Origin: Pedobacter sp. ISL-64 | GTDB lineage: Bacteria; Bacteroidota; Bacteroidia; Sphingobacteriales; Sphingobacteriaceae | Length of the DNA stretch: 64,000 nucleotides | NCBI RefSeq assembly: GCF_018613605.1 | Contig: NZ_JAGGPU010000018.1 | Coordinates: 62,001 to 126,000 of the forward strand | Direction: 5' to 3' | Part shown: positions 27,154 through 35,687 of the stretch, piece after piece | Numbering within the stretch: position 1 is the stretch's first letter | How the letters are laid out: every line of letters starts with the position of its first letter | Made by a program: the position numbers and the translations under genes | The notes under the pieces: generated by a model | Told to the model about the DNA's origin: nothing | Databases searched by the model: none | Seen by the model: only the letters and a program-made list of their open reading frames with translations

Positions 27154-27714
27154 TTAATAGTCTATTTCATCATTTGTAATAAAAGCTTCAATTTTTTTTA
27201 CAGCGATGTGAAATGATGCTTTTAAAGCCCCTACGGAGGTACCTAACACTTCAGAAATCTCTTCATATTTCATATCGTCGAAATATTTCATGTTGAAGAT
27301 AATCCGTTGTTTTTCAGGTAGGGTAAGGATTGCTTTTTGCAGTTTAAGCTCAAGTTTATCGCCGTTAAAATAAGATGAGGCAACTAAGTTATCGGCAAGC
27401 TCGGATGATACTTCATCTAAAGGTGTATTGTTCCGCTGTTTTTGTTTGTTTAAGAAAGTGATGGATTCGTTGGTGGCAATACGGTAAATCCAGGTATAAA
27501 GCTGAGAATCGCTCCTAAATTTATCAAGGTTTTTCCAGACTTTAACAAATACTTCTTGTAAAAGATCGTCGCAATCATCGTGGTTTAAAACCAGCCTGCG
27601 GATGTGCCAGTATATTTTTTGCTGATATTTTTTCAGCAACAGGTTAAAGGCTTCATTACGCGTGCGCTCAACAGCGAACATTGCAAGAATTTCTGAATCT
27701 TCAACTTGTTTCAT
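27154..27714 (-). CDS. ECF-type RNA polymerase sigma factor (sigma-70 family)
   Basis: A 186-residue sigma factor with only regions 2 and 4. Region 2 (about 20-95) holds YWHIRRLVLNHDDCDDLLQE, the typical core-binding DDLLQEVFVKVWKN and the -10-reading TWIYRIATNESI. Region 4 (about 125-180) has LPEKQRIIFNMKYFDDMKYE and EISEVLGTSVGALKASFH. It heads a three-gene operon with the anti-sigma-like and Spy-like genes. Its own regulon cannot be seen from here. Confidence 0.94.
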   Translation of the reverse strand: MKQVEDSEILAMFAVERTRNEAFNLLLKKYQQKIYWHIRRLVLNHDDCDDLLQEVFVKVWKNLDKFRSDSQLYTWIYRIATNESITFLNKQKQRNNTPLDEVSSELADNLVASSYFNGDKLELKLQKAILTLPEKQRIIFNMKYFDDMKYEEISEVLGTSVGALKASFHIAVKKIEAFITNDEIDY

Positions 27715-27729
27715 TTATGATAATTATAA

Positions 27730-27794
27730 AACCACAAAGACACTAAGTACACAAAGGTTTGGTTATGCTTGGTGTTCTTGGTGTCTTTGTGGTT
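27730..27794 (-). terminator. Long hairpin repeat, likely terminator of the transketolase genes
   Basis: AACCACAAAGACAC (27730-27743) is a perfect inverse of GTGTCTTTGTGGTT (27781-27794), and pairing continues inward (AAG, ACAC) with two or three mismatches. The words belong to a phrase found elsewhere in the window (near 60982). It lies between the transketolase 3' end and the sigma gene 5' end. Confidence 0.65.
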
Positions 27795-27806
27795 AAATTT
27801 TAAATT

Positions 27807-28763
27807 TTATTTTTTTCTGCCAATTACTTTTTGAACAGCTTCAACAATGTTTACAGCATCTAAGCCATATTTAGACATTAATTGATCTGGTGTTCCGCTT
27901 TCGCCAAAAGTATCGTTAGTGGCTACAAACTCTTGTGGTGTTGGCAATTCTGTAGTTAACAAACGCGCTACACTTTCGCCTAAGCCACCAAATTTATTAT
28001 GCTCTTCGCAGGTAACCACACAACCAGTTTTTTTAACTGATTTTAAGATGGCTTCGTCATCTAAAGGTTTAATGGTGTGGATATTGATAATTTCAGCATC
28101 GATACCCAATTCAGCTAATTTCTCACCGGCTTCGATCGCTTTCCAAACCATATGGCCTGTAGCAATAATGGTAACATCTGTTCCTTCGTTAACCATCCAT
28201 GCTTTACCGATCTCAAATTTTTGATCTGGATCTGTAAACACAGGGATTACCGGACGACCAAAACGTAAATAAACCGGGCCTTCGTATTCTGCAATGGCCA
28301 TAGTTGCTGCTTTAGTCTGGTTGTAATCGCAAGGATTGATTACTACCATTCCTGGTAACATTTTCATTAAACCTATATCTTCTAAAATTTGGTGTGTTGC
28401 ACCATCTTCGCCTAAGGTTAAACCTGCGTGAGATGCACAGATTTTAACGTTTTTATTAGAATAAGCTACTGATTGGCGGATCTGGTCGTAGACGCGGCCT
28501 GTAGAAAAGTTGGCAAAAGTACCTGTAAAAGGAATTTTACCACCAATAGTCATGCCAGCTGCAATACCGATCATGTTTGCTTCTGCAATACCAACCTGTG
28601 TAAAACGCTCAGGGAAATCTTTAATAAAAGCATCCATTTTAAGCGATCCAACTAAATCGGCACATAATGCAACCACATTTTCGTTTTTCTTTCCCGCCTC
28701 ATGTAAACCAGCTCCAAAACCCGAACGTGTATCTTTTTTTTCTGTATATGTATATTTTTTCAT
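27807..28763 (-). CDS. Transketolase, C-terminal subunit
   Basis: The second half of a split transketolase, 318 residues, with the pyrimidine-binding and C-terminal domains. It shows the PP-binding-side partner motif FTQVGIAEANMIGIAAGM (with the conserved glutamate), GLTLGEDGATHQ and a C-terminal domain (about 190-318). With the N-terminal subunit it would form an enzyme moving two-carbon units between sugar phosphates in the pentose phosphate pathway. The pair is separated by 89 bases holding a hairpin, which may set the ratio of the two products. Confidence 0.93.
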   Translation of the reverse strand: MKKYTYTEKKDTRSGFGAGLHEAGKKNENVVALCADLVGSLKMDAFIKDFPERFTQVGIAEANMIGIAAGMTIGGKIPFTGTFANFSTGRVYDQIRQSVAYSNKNVKICASHAGLTLGEDGATHQILEDIGLMKMLPGMVVINPCDYNQTKAATMAIAEYEGPVYLRFGRPVIPVFTDPDQKFEIGKAWMVNEGTDVTIIATGHMVWKAIEAGEKLAELGIDAEIINIHTIKPLDDEAILKSVKKTGCVVTCEEHNKFGGLGESVARLLTTELPTPQEFVATNDTFGESGTPDQLMSKYGLDAVNIVEAVQKVIGRKK

Positions 28764-28780
28764 TTTGTTTTTAGCTATGA

Positions 28781-28834
28781 GATATGAGATTTTAGACGTG
28801 AGATCAGGCGAAAATTCGTCTCAAATCTCATATC
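28781..28834. repeat. Hairpin repeat between the two transketolase genes
   Basis: GATATGAGATTT (28781-28792) and AAATCTCATATC (28823-28834) are perfect inverse copies, with a second inner pair GACG/CGTC. The phrase type (ATGAGATxTGAGA) is common in Bacteroidota gaps. Confidence 0.7.
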
Positions 28835-28852
28835 TATTGTCTCAAATCTAGT

Positions 28853-29698
28853 TTAATAGTCCCCTAAAGTTTCTGGTAATTGCGCTAACGCTGCTGCCAA
28901 CTGCTCATCATTAGGCGCTGTACCGTGCCATTTATGTGTGCCCATCATATAATCTACACCAGCACCCATTTGAGTACTCATTAAATTTAAAATTGGTTTA
29001 CCTTTTCCGGTTAGTGTTTTAGCATAATGTAAGCCTTCAACGATTGCTTTCATATCGTTACCATCGGTATTGATTACATGCCAGCCAAAAGCTTCGAATT
29101 TAGCTTGTAAATCATCTAAGGCAAGAACTTTACTTGTAGGACCATCAATTTGCTGTCCGTTATAATCAACAGATGCAATTAAATGATCTACTTTATTAAA
29201 AGGGGCGAACATTGCTGCTTCCCAGTTTTGTCCTTCCTGTAATTCTCCATCACCCAATAAGGCGAAGATGAGAGATTTATCACCGTTTAATTTTTTGGCT
29301 AAAGCTGCTCCAATAGCAACTGATAAGCCCTGACCTAAAGATCCTGAAGCAATACGGATACCTGGTAAATGCTCATGGGTAGTGGGGTGGCCTTGTAATC
29401 TAGAATCCAGTTTACGGAAAGTTGCCAGTTCACTTTTATCGAAATAACCAGCATGAGCTAGTGTACTGTACCATACCGGAGAAATGTGTCCGTTCGAAAG
29501 GAAGAAAAGATCTTCGCCAGCACCTTCCATTGTGAAGTCTGTTTTGTGGTTCAATACTTCAAAATATAAAGCTGTAAAAAAATCTGCACAACCAAGCGAA
29601 GCGCCTGGGTGACCTGATTGACATCCGTGAACCATTCTTACGATATCTCTTCTAATTTGAGAGGCAATATCTTCTAGCTCTTTAATTGTATGTTTCAT
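28853..29698 (-). CDS. Transketolase, N-terminal (thiamine diphosphate) subunit
   Basis: A 281-residue subunit holding the thiamine-diphosphate pyrophosphate domain: MVHGCQSGHPGASLGCADFF, GSLGQGLSVAIGAALAKK and the metal-binding GDGELQEGQNWEA. The C-terminal end includes TLTGKGKPILNLMSTQMGAG. The two-gene form is common in archaea and in many bacteria and is a genuine split rather than a frameshift, since both halves have full domains and their own starts. A TACCTTTG promoter element lies 26 bases upstream. Confidence 0.94.
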   Translation of the reverse strand: MKHTIKELEDIASQIRRDIVRMVHGCQSGHPGASLGCADFFTALYFEVLNHKTDFTMEGAGEDLFFLSNGHISPVWYSTLAHAGYFDKSELATFRKLDSRLQGHPTTHEHLPGIRIASGSLGQGLSVAIGAALAKKLNGDKSLIFALLGDGELQEGQNWEAAMFAPFNKVDHLIASVDYNGQQIDGPTSKVLALDDLQAKFEAFGWHVINTDGNDMKAIVEGLHYAKTLTGKGKPILNLMSTQMGAGVDYMMGTHKWHGTAPNDEQLAAALAQLPETLGDY

Positions 29699-29724
29699 TA
29701 AAATAAGAGGTTGTTGTTACATAG

Positions 29725-29732
29725 CAAAGGTA
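29725..29732 (-). promoter_or_regulatory. -7 element of the transketolase operon
   Basis: The minus strand reads TACCTTTG, consensus match, with 26 bases to the start codon. Confidence 0.6.
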
Positions 29733-29755
29733 ATATTTTACCCGCTATATCATAA

Positions 29756-30220
29756 TTAGTTATTAATTAAATCGAGTACTTGTTGTGTTGAGTTTTTTGT
29801 GTCAACTTTTTTGATGATATGAGCAATTTTTCCATCGCCATCTATAATGAAAGTGGTACGTACCGTACCCATGTATTTTTTGCCGTACATGTTTTTTTCT
29901 GCCCAAACACCGTAGTCGTTTACAATTTTCTGGTCGGTATCGGCAAGCAGGGTAAATGGTAAGTTATGCTTGGTAACAAACTTCTGGTGCGATTTTTCGT
30001 CATCAACGCTAACACCTAAAACCACAATGCCTTTTGCTTGTAAGCCCTGATAGTTATCCCTGAAATCGCAAGCTTCGGCAGTACAGCCTGGTGTATCATC
30101 TTTAGGGTAAAAATACAGAACAACCGTTTTGCCTTGATAATCGCTTAAAGAAACTTCAATGCCGTTTTGATCTTTTGATGTAATTGCCGGTGCCTGATCA
30201 CCTTCTTTTAACGCTGCCAT
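29756..30220 (-). CDS. bcp: Thioredoxin-dependent peroxiredoxin (Bcp/PrxQ)
   Basis: A 154-residue cytoplasmic peroxidase of the AhpC/TSA thioredoxin fold. It reduces hydroperoxides with electrons from thioredoxin. The active-site segment is YPKDDTPGCTAEACDFRDNY, with peroxidatic Cys46 and resolving Cys51 in the C-x4-C arrangement of PrxQ. The downstream arginine lies in VRTTFIIDGDGKI. Length is standard. Confidence 0.95.
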   Translation of the reverse strand: MAALKEGDQAPAITSKDQNGIEVSLSDYQGKTVVLYFYPKDDTPGCTAEACDFRDNYQGLQAKGIVVLGVSVDDEKSHQKFVTKHNLPFTLLADTDQKIVNDYGVWAEKNMYGKKYMGTVRTTFIIDGDGKIAHIIKKVDTKNSTQQVLDLINN

Positions 30221-30397
30221 ATTTATAATGATTGAATTTAGAATGTTATATTGATTGAATGCTTAAGATTACACGCAATTTAAACGTTTTAACTTATTAT
30301 ACTGTTCAATTTATGTTAAAAGATGACATTTCTTAGTTTTAATTATGGTTTTGATGCAACTCGATCATAAAACCCTTAAATCTTAAAAATCCTGATC

Positions 30398-32131
30398 CTA
30401 TTTAAAGAATGTTACTGTGTATTTTCTGGTGTTTTCTTTCATATCCACTACAACTAATTCCAATATATGCTTTCCAGAAGTTGTTCTTTCGTCAAAGCTA
30501 TGCCAAAGTGTAGCTGTTTTCGTATCAAATTCCATTAAAGCCCATTTGCCATCGATATAACCATTAAAACTTTTTATCCCTGATAAATTATCACTGATCC
30601 TGAAAAATATTTTAGATAAACCGGCCATGTTTTTCCCTTCAGCAATATTTACAGGTACTATCCTTGGTGCAAGGGTATCAATAGCGATATAAAAACTGCC
30701 GAAGTTTTTTGGAGTAGCCTTAACATAGTCACTTTCAAAAAACCCACCCTGAGATGTACCGTTGCTATTTACAATTAGGGCTTTGCTTCTTAAGTTTTCC
30801 GGAAGATTATCAGCCTTGATCGAGATATCGAAACCGATATGCAGTGGCGTGTACTTATTATGAATCTGATGTACAGCCGACCAGGCATTTCCCGTTGGTT
30901 TAGGCAACTTTTTATAAGTGAAATTTAAATTGCTGTACAATGTCCCGACTGGGAAAACCACTTTAATATCATCGGTATTAAACTCATTCACTTTATTATA
31001 AGGATAAATTATTCCAGGGGGAATAACCGGCGCTGCAATAGGTGCAGTACCTGCATTTACGGTAAAAGGTAGAACAGACGAGTTCCCTTTCGAATCTGTT
31101 ATGATGTAGCGCAGCTGATGCGAAGCACCATCGTTAAAATTAATTCTACCGCTATTGACTAAACCGCTATAAATTTTTAAAGGATTACCAGGCTCAACAA
31201 AACTTTTCTGGATACTTCTTTTAGTATTTAAGTAGGTAGGATAATCGATATGCGAATTAATGGCTTTACTATCTTCGAAAGCAAAACGTTCAAGAGCAGA
31301 AGTGTATACTTTTTTTCCATCTACCTCTAACTGAATGGAATATACGCCATTGGTGCCCGATAAACCATTATGCCGATCGGTTACCACCAGGCCAAAACCA
31401 ACTTCGCCAGTTAAACTGATGGGGGCTGTGGTTTTGTAACTGCCATTTGCTCCGCTAATGCCAATGGCTTGTTTAGGTGTCGATTCGTTAAAGGTTTTGC
31501 CGTTTAAGCGGTACACATATAAACCATGAATAACCGGAGGGATATTGTCTGGTATAACAATCCCGAAAAACTGCGAATTTATGGTCTCTTCTGTTCTGGT
31601 ATCTCTGATTTCGAAATGCAGATGCGGACCGCCCGAACTACCTCGGTTGCCAGACCAGGCAATAATCTCGCCTTTATGTACGGGAATTAATGTGGCATCG
31701 GGAAACTCATCAATCTCAAATGATTTTTTCTCGTATTCAAGGTTTTTAACGATGGTTGCAATTTTGGGAGCAAACCGTTGAAGATGGCCATATACAGTAG
31801 TGAAACCATTAGGGTGATTAATGTACAATGCCTGTCCGAAACCACTGTTCTGAACCCTTAACCTCGAAATATAGCCATCTGCAACGGCATAAACAGGGTA
31901 ACCTTCGCGTTGGTTGGTCCTGAAATCAATTCCAGAATGAAAGTGATTGCCGCGGATTTCGCCAAAAGAACCTGCAAGGGCAGGAGGACTAATATCCAAA
32001 GGTTGTCTGAAATCGGTAATAGGGTATTTATTCGTACTATAAATCTGTTGCGCCTGAACAAAAGTTGAAGCAAATAAAAGGCAGATCGAAACCAAAAATT
32101 TTAACTTATGCTGGATCGGGTTTTTAATCAT
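30398..32131 (-). CDS. M23-family metallopeptidase (LytM type), exported
   Basis: A 577-residue exported protein with a signal peptide (MIKNPIQHKLKFLVSICLLF, then ASTFVQAQ). The M23 domain is unusually near the N-terminus (about 50-200): GNHFHSGIDFRTN supplies zinc ligands His65 and Asp69, and GGPHLHFEIRD supplies the HxH pair, so the site looks complete. The larger C-terminal part (about 210-577) is a series of beta-sandwich-like segments (RFAFEDSKAINSHIDYPT and similar) of unknown role. The likely job is cutting peptidoglycan cross-links during growth. Its stop lies in a four-gene minus-strand cluster and its start is 3 bases after the FAH gene stop. Confidence 0.9.
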   Translation of the reverse strand: MIKNPIQHKLKFLVSICLLFASTFVQAQQIYSTNKYPITDFRQPLDISPPALAGSFGEIRGNHFHSGIDFRTNQREGYPVYAVADGYISRLRVQNSGFGQALYINHPNGFTTVYGHLQRFAPKIATIVKNLEYEKKSFEIDEFPDATLIPVHKGEIIAWSGNRGSSGGPHLHFEIRDTRTEETINSQFFGIVIPDNIPPVIHGLYVYRLNGKTFNESTPKQAIGISGANGSYKTTAPISLTGEVGFGLVVTDRHNGLSGTNGVYSIQLEVDGKKVYTSALERFAFEDSKAINSHIDYPTYLNTKRSIQKSFVEPGNPLKIYSGLVNSGRINFNDGASHQLRYIITDSKGNSSVLPFTVNAGTAPIAAPVIPPGIIYPYNKVNEFNTDDIKVVFPVGTLYSNLNFTYKKLPKPTGNAWSAVHQIHNKYTPLHIGFDISIKADNLPENLRSKALIVNSNGTSQGGFFESDYVKATPKNFGSFYIAIDTLAPRIVPVNIAEGKNMAGLSKIFFRISDNLSGIKSFNGYIDGKWALMEFDTKTATLWHSFDERTTSGKHILELVVVDMKENTRKYTVTFFK

Positions 32132-32134
32132 TCG

Positions 32135-32746
32135 TTACTTTACATCAAAATTTAAAAGTTGCTTTCCTTCTAACCAGGCTTCCAATTTATCTCCTTTATT
32201 TATTTTTCCGACGCCCTGCGGTGTTCCGGTAAAAATTAAATCGCCTTTTTTTAAAGTAATATATTGAGAAACAAAGCTGATTATCTTCTCGAACGAGAAT
32301 AATAAATCTTTAGTATGGCCTACCTGGCGGCTTTCTCCATTTACCTTCAACTCAAAATTTAAGTTGTAAAGATCCTCAAAATCACTTTTAGGATGGAAGA
32401 TACTGATGGGTGCCGAGTTATCAAAAGCTTTGGCAAGTTCCCAGGGCAATCCTTTTTCTTTGTGTTTGCTCTGGATATCACGAGCGGTAAAATCGATGCC
32501 TAATCCCACTTCATCATAATAATTCGCGGCAAATTTTTCTGCGATGTGTTTTCCTTCTTTACAGATTTTTAATACCACTTCTAATTCGTAATGTACATCA
32601 TCAGAAAAATCAGGCAGGTAAAAAGGTTTATTGTCTTTTAAAACAGCTGTATCAGGTTTCAGAAAAATTACGGGTATAGTTGGAACCGGATTGTTCAGTT
32701 CTTTTGCATGTTCGGCATAATTTCGGCCAATGGCGATGATTTTCAT
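32135..32746 (-). CDS. Fumarylacetoacetate hydrolase-family protein
   Basis: A 203-residue single-domain FAH-family enzyme. It begins directly with the family core AIGRNYAEHAKELNN and shows HYELEVVLKICKEG (metal-binding glutamates), VGLGIDFTARDIQ and the C-terminal GDLIFTGTPQGVGKI. Such short members include acylpyruvate hydrolases and oxaloacetate decarboxylases; the substrate is not clear here. It is translationally close to the M23 gene downstream (3-base gap). Confidence 0.9.
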   Translation of the reverse strand: MKIIAIGRNYAEHAKELNNPVPTIPVIFLKPDTAVLKDNKPFYLPDFSDDVHYELEVVLKICKEGKHIAEKFAANYYDEVGLGIDFTARDIQSKHKEKGLPWELAKAFDNSAPISIFHPKSDFEDLYNLNFELKVNGESRQVGHTKDLLFSFEKIISFVSQYITLKKGDLIFTGTPQGVGKINKGDKLEAWLEGKQLLNFDVK

Positions 32747-32821
32747 TCTTAAGAATATGAAATATGATAAAATAGACGGGAGTTAAATCCACATCAATCA
32801 AAAATAGAAAAGAAAATGGTG

Positions 32822-33352
32822 TTATAAAACCGAGATCCGTTTTACCTGGCTTTCGGAACCGGCAATAACCCTCAAAAAGTAAATGCCTGGGTTAATTCTA
32901 TTAGGAATGACGAAGCTTTTGGTCTGTTCGCCAGCGTTTAAGCGTTCGTTTGAGAGTGTTGCTACCTCGTTTCCTAGTAAATCGATGATTTTGATTGTCG
33001 TTTGAGTACCATCTTTTCCAATGGAAAGGATAATATTTAACTGATCTTCAACCGGATTAGGATATATTTTTACGATGGTTAACAATTTATCTTTCGCTAC
33101 AACCGTTGTATTTTTTGGAGTTGTGGAGTAAGTATTGAATATTCCAGAGCCGCCTACTGTCATATAAAGCGGCTTGTAAGGTGTGATATTGGCTTTAATT
33201 TCAGGAATTCGGCTTACTTTTTTGGTTCTGTTTTTTAAGCTAATATGAATACTATCAGCTTGTTGCGCCCAAGAATTTACGCCGCACAGTGACACAATGC
33301 ACAATGTGCACGCAAGTTTTGTGAGTAACGTTATCTTAGTGTAGAGTTTCAT
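32822..33352 (-). CDS. Secreted protein with T9SS type A sorting domain
   Basis: A 176-residue export from ATG at 33352 (the frame opens one codon earlier at TTG). It has a signal peptide (KLACTLCIVSLCGVNSWAQ) and a C-terminal sorting domain of about 80 residues: IYPNPVEDQLNIILSIG, then IKIIDLLGNEVATL, GIYFLRVIAG and the final basic VKRISVL. Such domains direct proteins through the type IX secretion system. Only about 70 residues lie between, so there is no catalytic domain; it may be a small surface protein or a remnant of a longer one. Confidence 0.88.
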   Translation of the reverse strand: MKLYTKITLLTKLACTLCIVSLCGVNSWAQQADSIHISLKNRTKKVSRIPEIKANITPYKPLYMTVGGSGIFNTYSTTPKNTTVVAKDKLLTIVKIYPNPVEDQLNIILSIGKDGTQTTIKIIDLLGNEVATLSNERLNAGEQTKSFVIPNRINPGIYFLRVIAGSESQVKRISVL

Positions 33353-33365
33353 CAAATTGGTATAG

Positions 33366-33373
33366 CAAATGTA
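33366..33373 (-). promoter_or_regulatory. -7 element of the T9SS cargo gene
   Basis: The minus strand reads TACATTTG, 13 bases before the ATG at 33352. Confidence 0.5.
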
Positions 33374-33502
33374 TTAATTTTAAACAAAGAAATTAAACAT
33401 TTTGTTTAAAACCCATAAATTAACACAATTTAACAATAAAATTTAATTTTCATAGTGTTAAAAATACACAATAATTTGGTTGTTATATTGTTATAGTTAG
33501 TT

Positions 33503-33510
33503 TACTTTTG
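33503..33510 (+). promoter_or_regulatory. -7 element of kup promoter
   Basis: TACTTTTG is preceded, 20 bases upstream, by TTG (33480-33482), close to the full Bacteroidota promoter. The GTG start is 22 bases downstream. Confidence 0.65.
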
Positions 33511-33532
33511 CTCGCAAAAAATAATCAACGAA

Positions 33533-35491
33533 GTGTCAAATCATAAAAATGTCAACGCGTTAACCGCCGGCGGTGTTCTAATTAGTTTAGGAATTGTGTT
33601 CGGTGACATTGGTACATCACCTTTATATACCTTAAATGCAATTTTTACAACAATTTTAGGGGGAAAACAAGATATCAATCCCACAAATGTTCTAGGGGTT
33701 TTATCTTGTATTATTTGGACATTAACCTTACAAACCACCATTAAGTATGTTATTATTACCCTAAGAGCCGATAATAAAGGTGAGGGTGGTATTTTCTCTT
33801 TATTCTCACTGGTACGAAAAAAGGCGAAGTGGCTGGTGGTTCCAGCCGTTGTAGGTGGCTGTGCATTACTTGCAGATGGTATTATCACCCCCAGTATTAC
33901 CGTAACATCTGCAATTGAGGGGCTTACCAATAAGTTTGAGGTACCGGTTATTCCAATTGTAATAACCATTTTAACCATCTTATTTATTATCCAGCAGTTC
34001 GGAACAAATCTGGTAGGAAAGCTATTTGGCCCGGTAATGTTTGTTTGGTTTGCTGTTTTGGGTGTATTGGGTATGTCTTTTATTGTTAAAGATTTTACTA
34101 TCCTAAAGGCTTTTAACCCTTATTACGCCATTCATTTACTGGTTACCAATAAACTAGCGTTTTTAATTCTTGGCGGTGTATTTTTATGTACAACAGGGGC
34201 TGAGGCCTTATATTCTGACTTAGGCCACTGCGGTAGAAATAACATCAGAATCAGTTGGATTTTCGTGAAATTAACCCTTATTTTAAACTATTTAGGGCAA
34301 GGCGTTTGGATTTTGCAGAACAGCGGGAGTTATGTTCCTGGCGCAAAAATGAATCCATTTTTCCAGATCGTTCCTGATCAGTTTCAGGTACCAATGGTTA
34401 TTTTGGCTACTATGGCTGCAGTAATTGCCAGTCAGGCTTTAATTAGTGGGTCTTTTACCTTAATTGCTGAAGCAGTACGTTTAAACCTTTGGCCTAAAAT
34501 TAAAATTGTTTACCCATCGGTTTCTAAAGGCCAGTTATACGTTCCATCTATTAACTGGATGCTCTGGATTGGTTGCTGTGGCATTGTATTGTTGTTTCAA
34601 AAAGCAGAGAAAATGGATGCGGCCTATGGTTTATCGATTACGATAGCCATGTTAATGACGACCATTTTGGTGAGTTTTTATTTGAGAAGTAAACGTTTCC
34701 CGAAATATTTAGTAGCGATATTCTTTTTTACTTATGTAATTATTGAGGGAACATTTTTGATCAGTAATTTAACCAAATTCTTACATGGTGGTTGGGTAAC
34801 GGTATTAATCGGTTCGTTATTGTTTACGGTAATGTGGAGCTGGTTTGTAGCCCGTAAAATCAAAAACCGCTTTGTTAAATATGTCGAAATTGAGGATTAT
34901 TATGAGATTCTAACTGAACTAAGCGGAGATGAATCGGTTCCGAAATACTCCTCTCAGCTGGTTTATTTAACCAGTGCCAACTTTAAAACGGAGATTGAAT
35001 CAAAAATTATCTATTCTATTATACAAAAGGAACCAAAACGTGCCGATGTGTACTGGTTGGTGCATGTTGACGTAATGGACGAGCCGTATACCTTAGATTA
35101 TAAAGTTGAATTTCTGATCCCGGGTAAACTGATCAGAATTGATTTTAGATTAGGTTTCAGGATTGAGCAACGTGTAAACTTATTGTATCGTAAAGTGGTT
35201 GAAGAACTGGTGAAGAATGGAGAAATCGATATTACCAGTCAGTACACTTCCTTAAACAAGCATAAAATTGCTGGCGATTTCAGGTTTGTTCTTTTAGAAA
35301 AACATTTATCTAAGTTTACCAAGTTAAGTTTCTATGAAAGACAGATTATGGATTATTACTTTATACTTAAAAAATTAAGTTTATCAGAAGAGCGGAGTTT
35401 TGGCTTGGATAGCAGTTATGTTGATGTAGAGAAAGTTCCGTTGATTTTCGTTACACCAGATGATATTGAATTGAACAGGTTGCCGGTTTAA
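33533..35491 (+). CDS. kup: KUP-family potassium transporter
   Basis: A 652-residue inner-membrane potassium:proton symporter. About twelve membrane helices occupy residues 10-440, beginning with the family hallmark GIVFGDIGTSPLYTL, and a C-terminal cytoplasmic domain (about 450-652) follows. The start is GTG (33533): no ATG exists until well into the membrane region, and GTG sits at a normal distance from the promoter. A 50-codon membrane-protein gene follows 3 bases after the stop. Confidence 0.95.
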   Translation: MSNHKNVNALTAGGVLISLGIVFGDIGTSPLYTLNAIFTTILGGKQDINPTNVLGVLSCIIWTLTLQTTIKYVIITLRADNKGEGGIFSLFSLVRKKAKWLVVPAVVGGCALLADGIITPSITVTSAIEGLTNKFEVPVIPIVITILTILFIIQQFGTNLVGKLFGPVMFVWFAVLGVLGMSFIVKDFTILKAFNPYYAIHLLVTNKLAFLILGGVFLCTTGAEALYSDLGHCGRNNIRISWIFVKLTLILNYLGQGVWILQNSGSYVPGAKMNPFFQIVPDQFQVPMVILATMAAVIASQALISGSFTLIAEAVRLNLWPKIKIVYPSVSKGQLYVPSINWMLWIGCCGIVLLFQKAEKMDAAYGLSITIAMLMTTILVSFYLRSKRFPKYLVAIFFFTYVIIEGTFLISNLTKFLHGGWVTVLIGSLLFTVMWSWFVARKIKNRFVKYVEIEDYYEILTELSGDESVPKYSSQLVYLTSANFKTEIESKIIYSIIQKEPKRADVYWLVHVDVMDEPYTLDYKVEFLIPGKLIRIDFRLGFRIEQRVNLLYRKVVEELVKNGEIDITSQYTSLNKHKIAGDFRFVLLEKHLSKFTKLSFYERQIMDYYFILKKLSLSEERSFGLDSSYVDVEKVPLIFVTPDDIELNRLPV

Positions 35492-35494
35492 CTG

Positions 35495-35647
35495 ATGAGA
35501 ACTGCGATTTTAATATTGGGGGTCAGTTTGTTTATAGCTGGACCCATAGCTAAACTGTACCATTTCGATCATGCCAATAATTATATGATTGCATCTGGAT
35601 TGGGGTTGGTGATGATTACTGCGCTGGCCTTTATAAAGAAGAAATAA
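35495..35647 (+). CDS. Small two-helix membrane protein after kup
   Basis: A 50-residue frame, ATG to TAA, starting 3 bases after the kup stop and ending just before a terminator. It reads as two hydrophobic helices (MRTAILILGVSLFIAG and MIASGLGLVMITALAFI) around a short loop with KLYHFDHANNY, ending KKK. The helix-K-x-x-H-x-x-x-A loop-helix pattern resembles small Bacteroidota membrane hairpins and, distantly, the N-terminal hairpin of GldL. No function known. Its position suggests co-expression with Kup, and the family resemblance is by eye. Confidence 0.65.
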   Translation: MRTAILILGVSLFIAGPIAKLYHFDHANNYMIASGLGLVMITALAFIKKK

Positions 35648-35651
35648 ATTG

Positions 35652-35684
35652 AATCCTCTTTCTGGTAAAGAAAGGGGATTTTTT
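35652..35684 (+). terminator. Terminator after kup operon
   Basis: AATCCTCTTTC (35652-35662) pairs with GAAAGGGGATT (35670-35680), 7-base loop, followed by six Ts. Confidence 0.85.
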
Positions 35685-35687
35685 GTT

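Noticed and set aside
27807..29698. Transketolase broken by a frameshift
   Set aside because: Each half has full domains and its own start, and an 89-base spacer lies between; the two-subunit form is a known natural arrangement.
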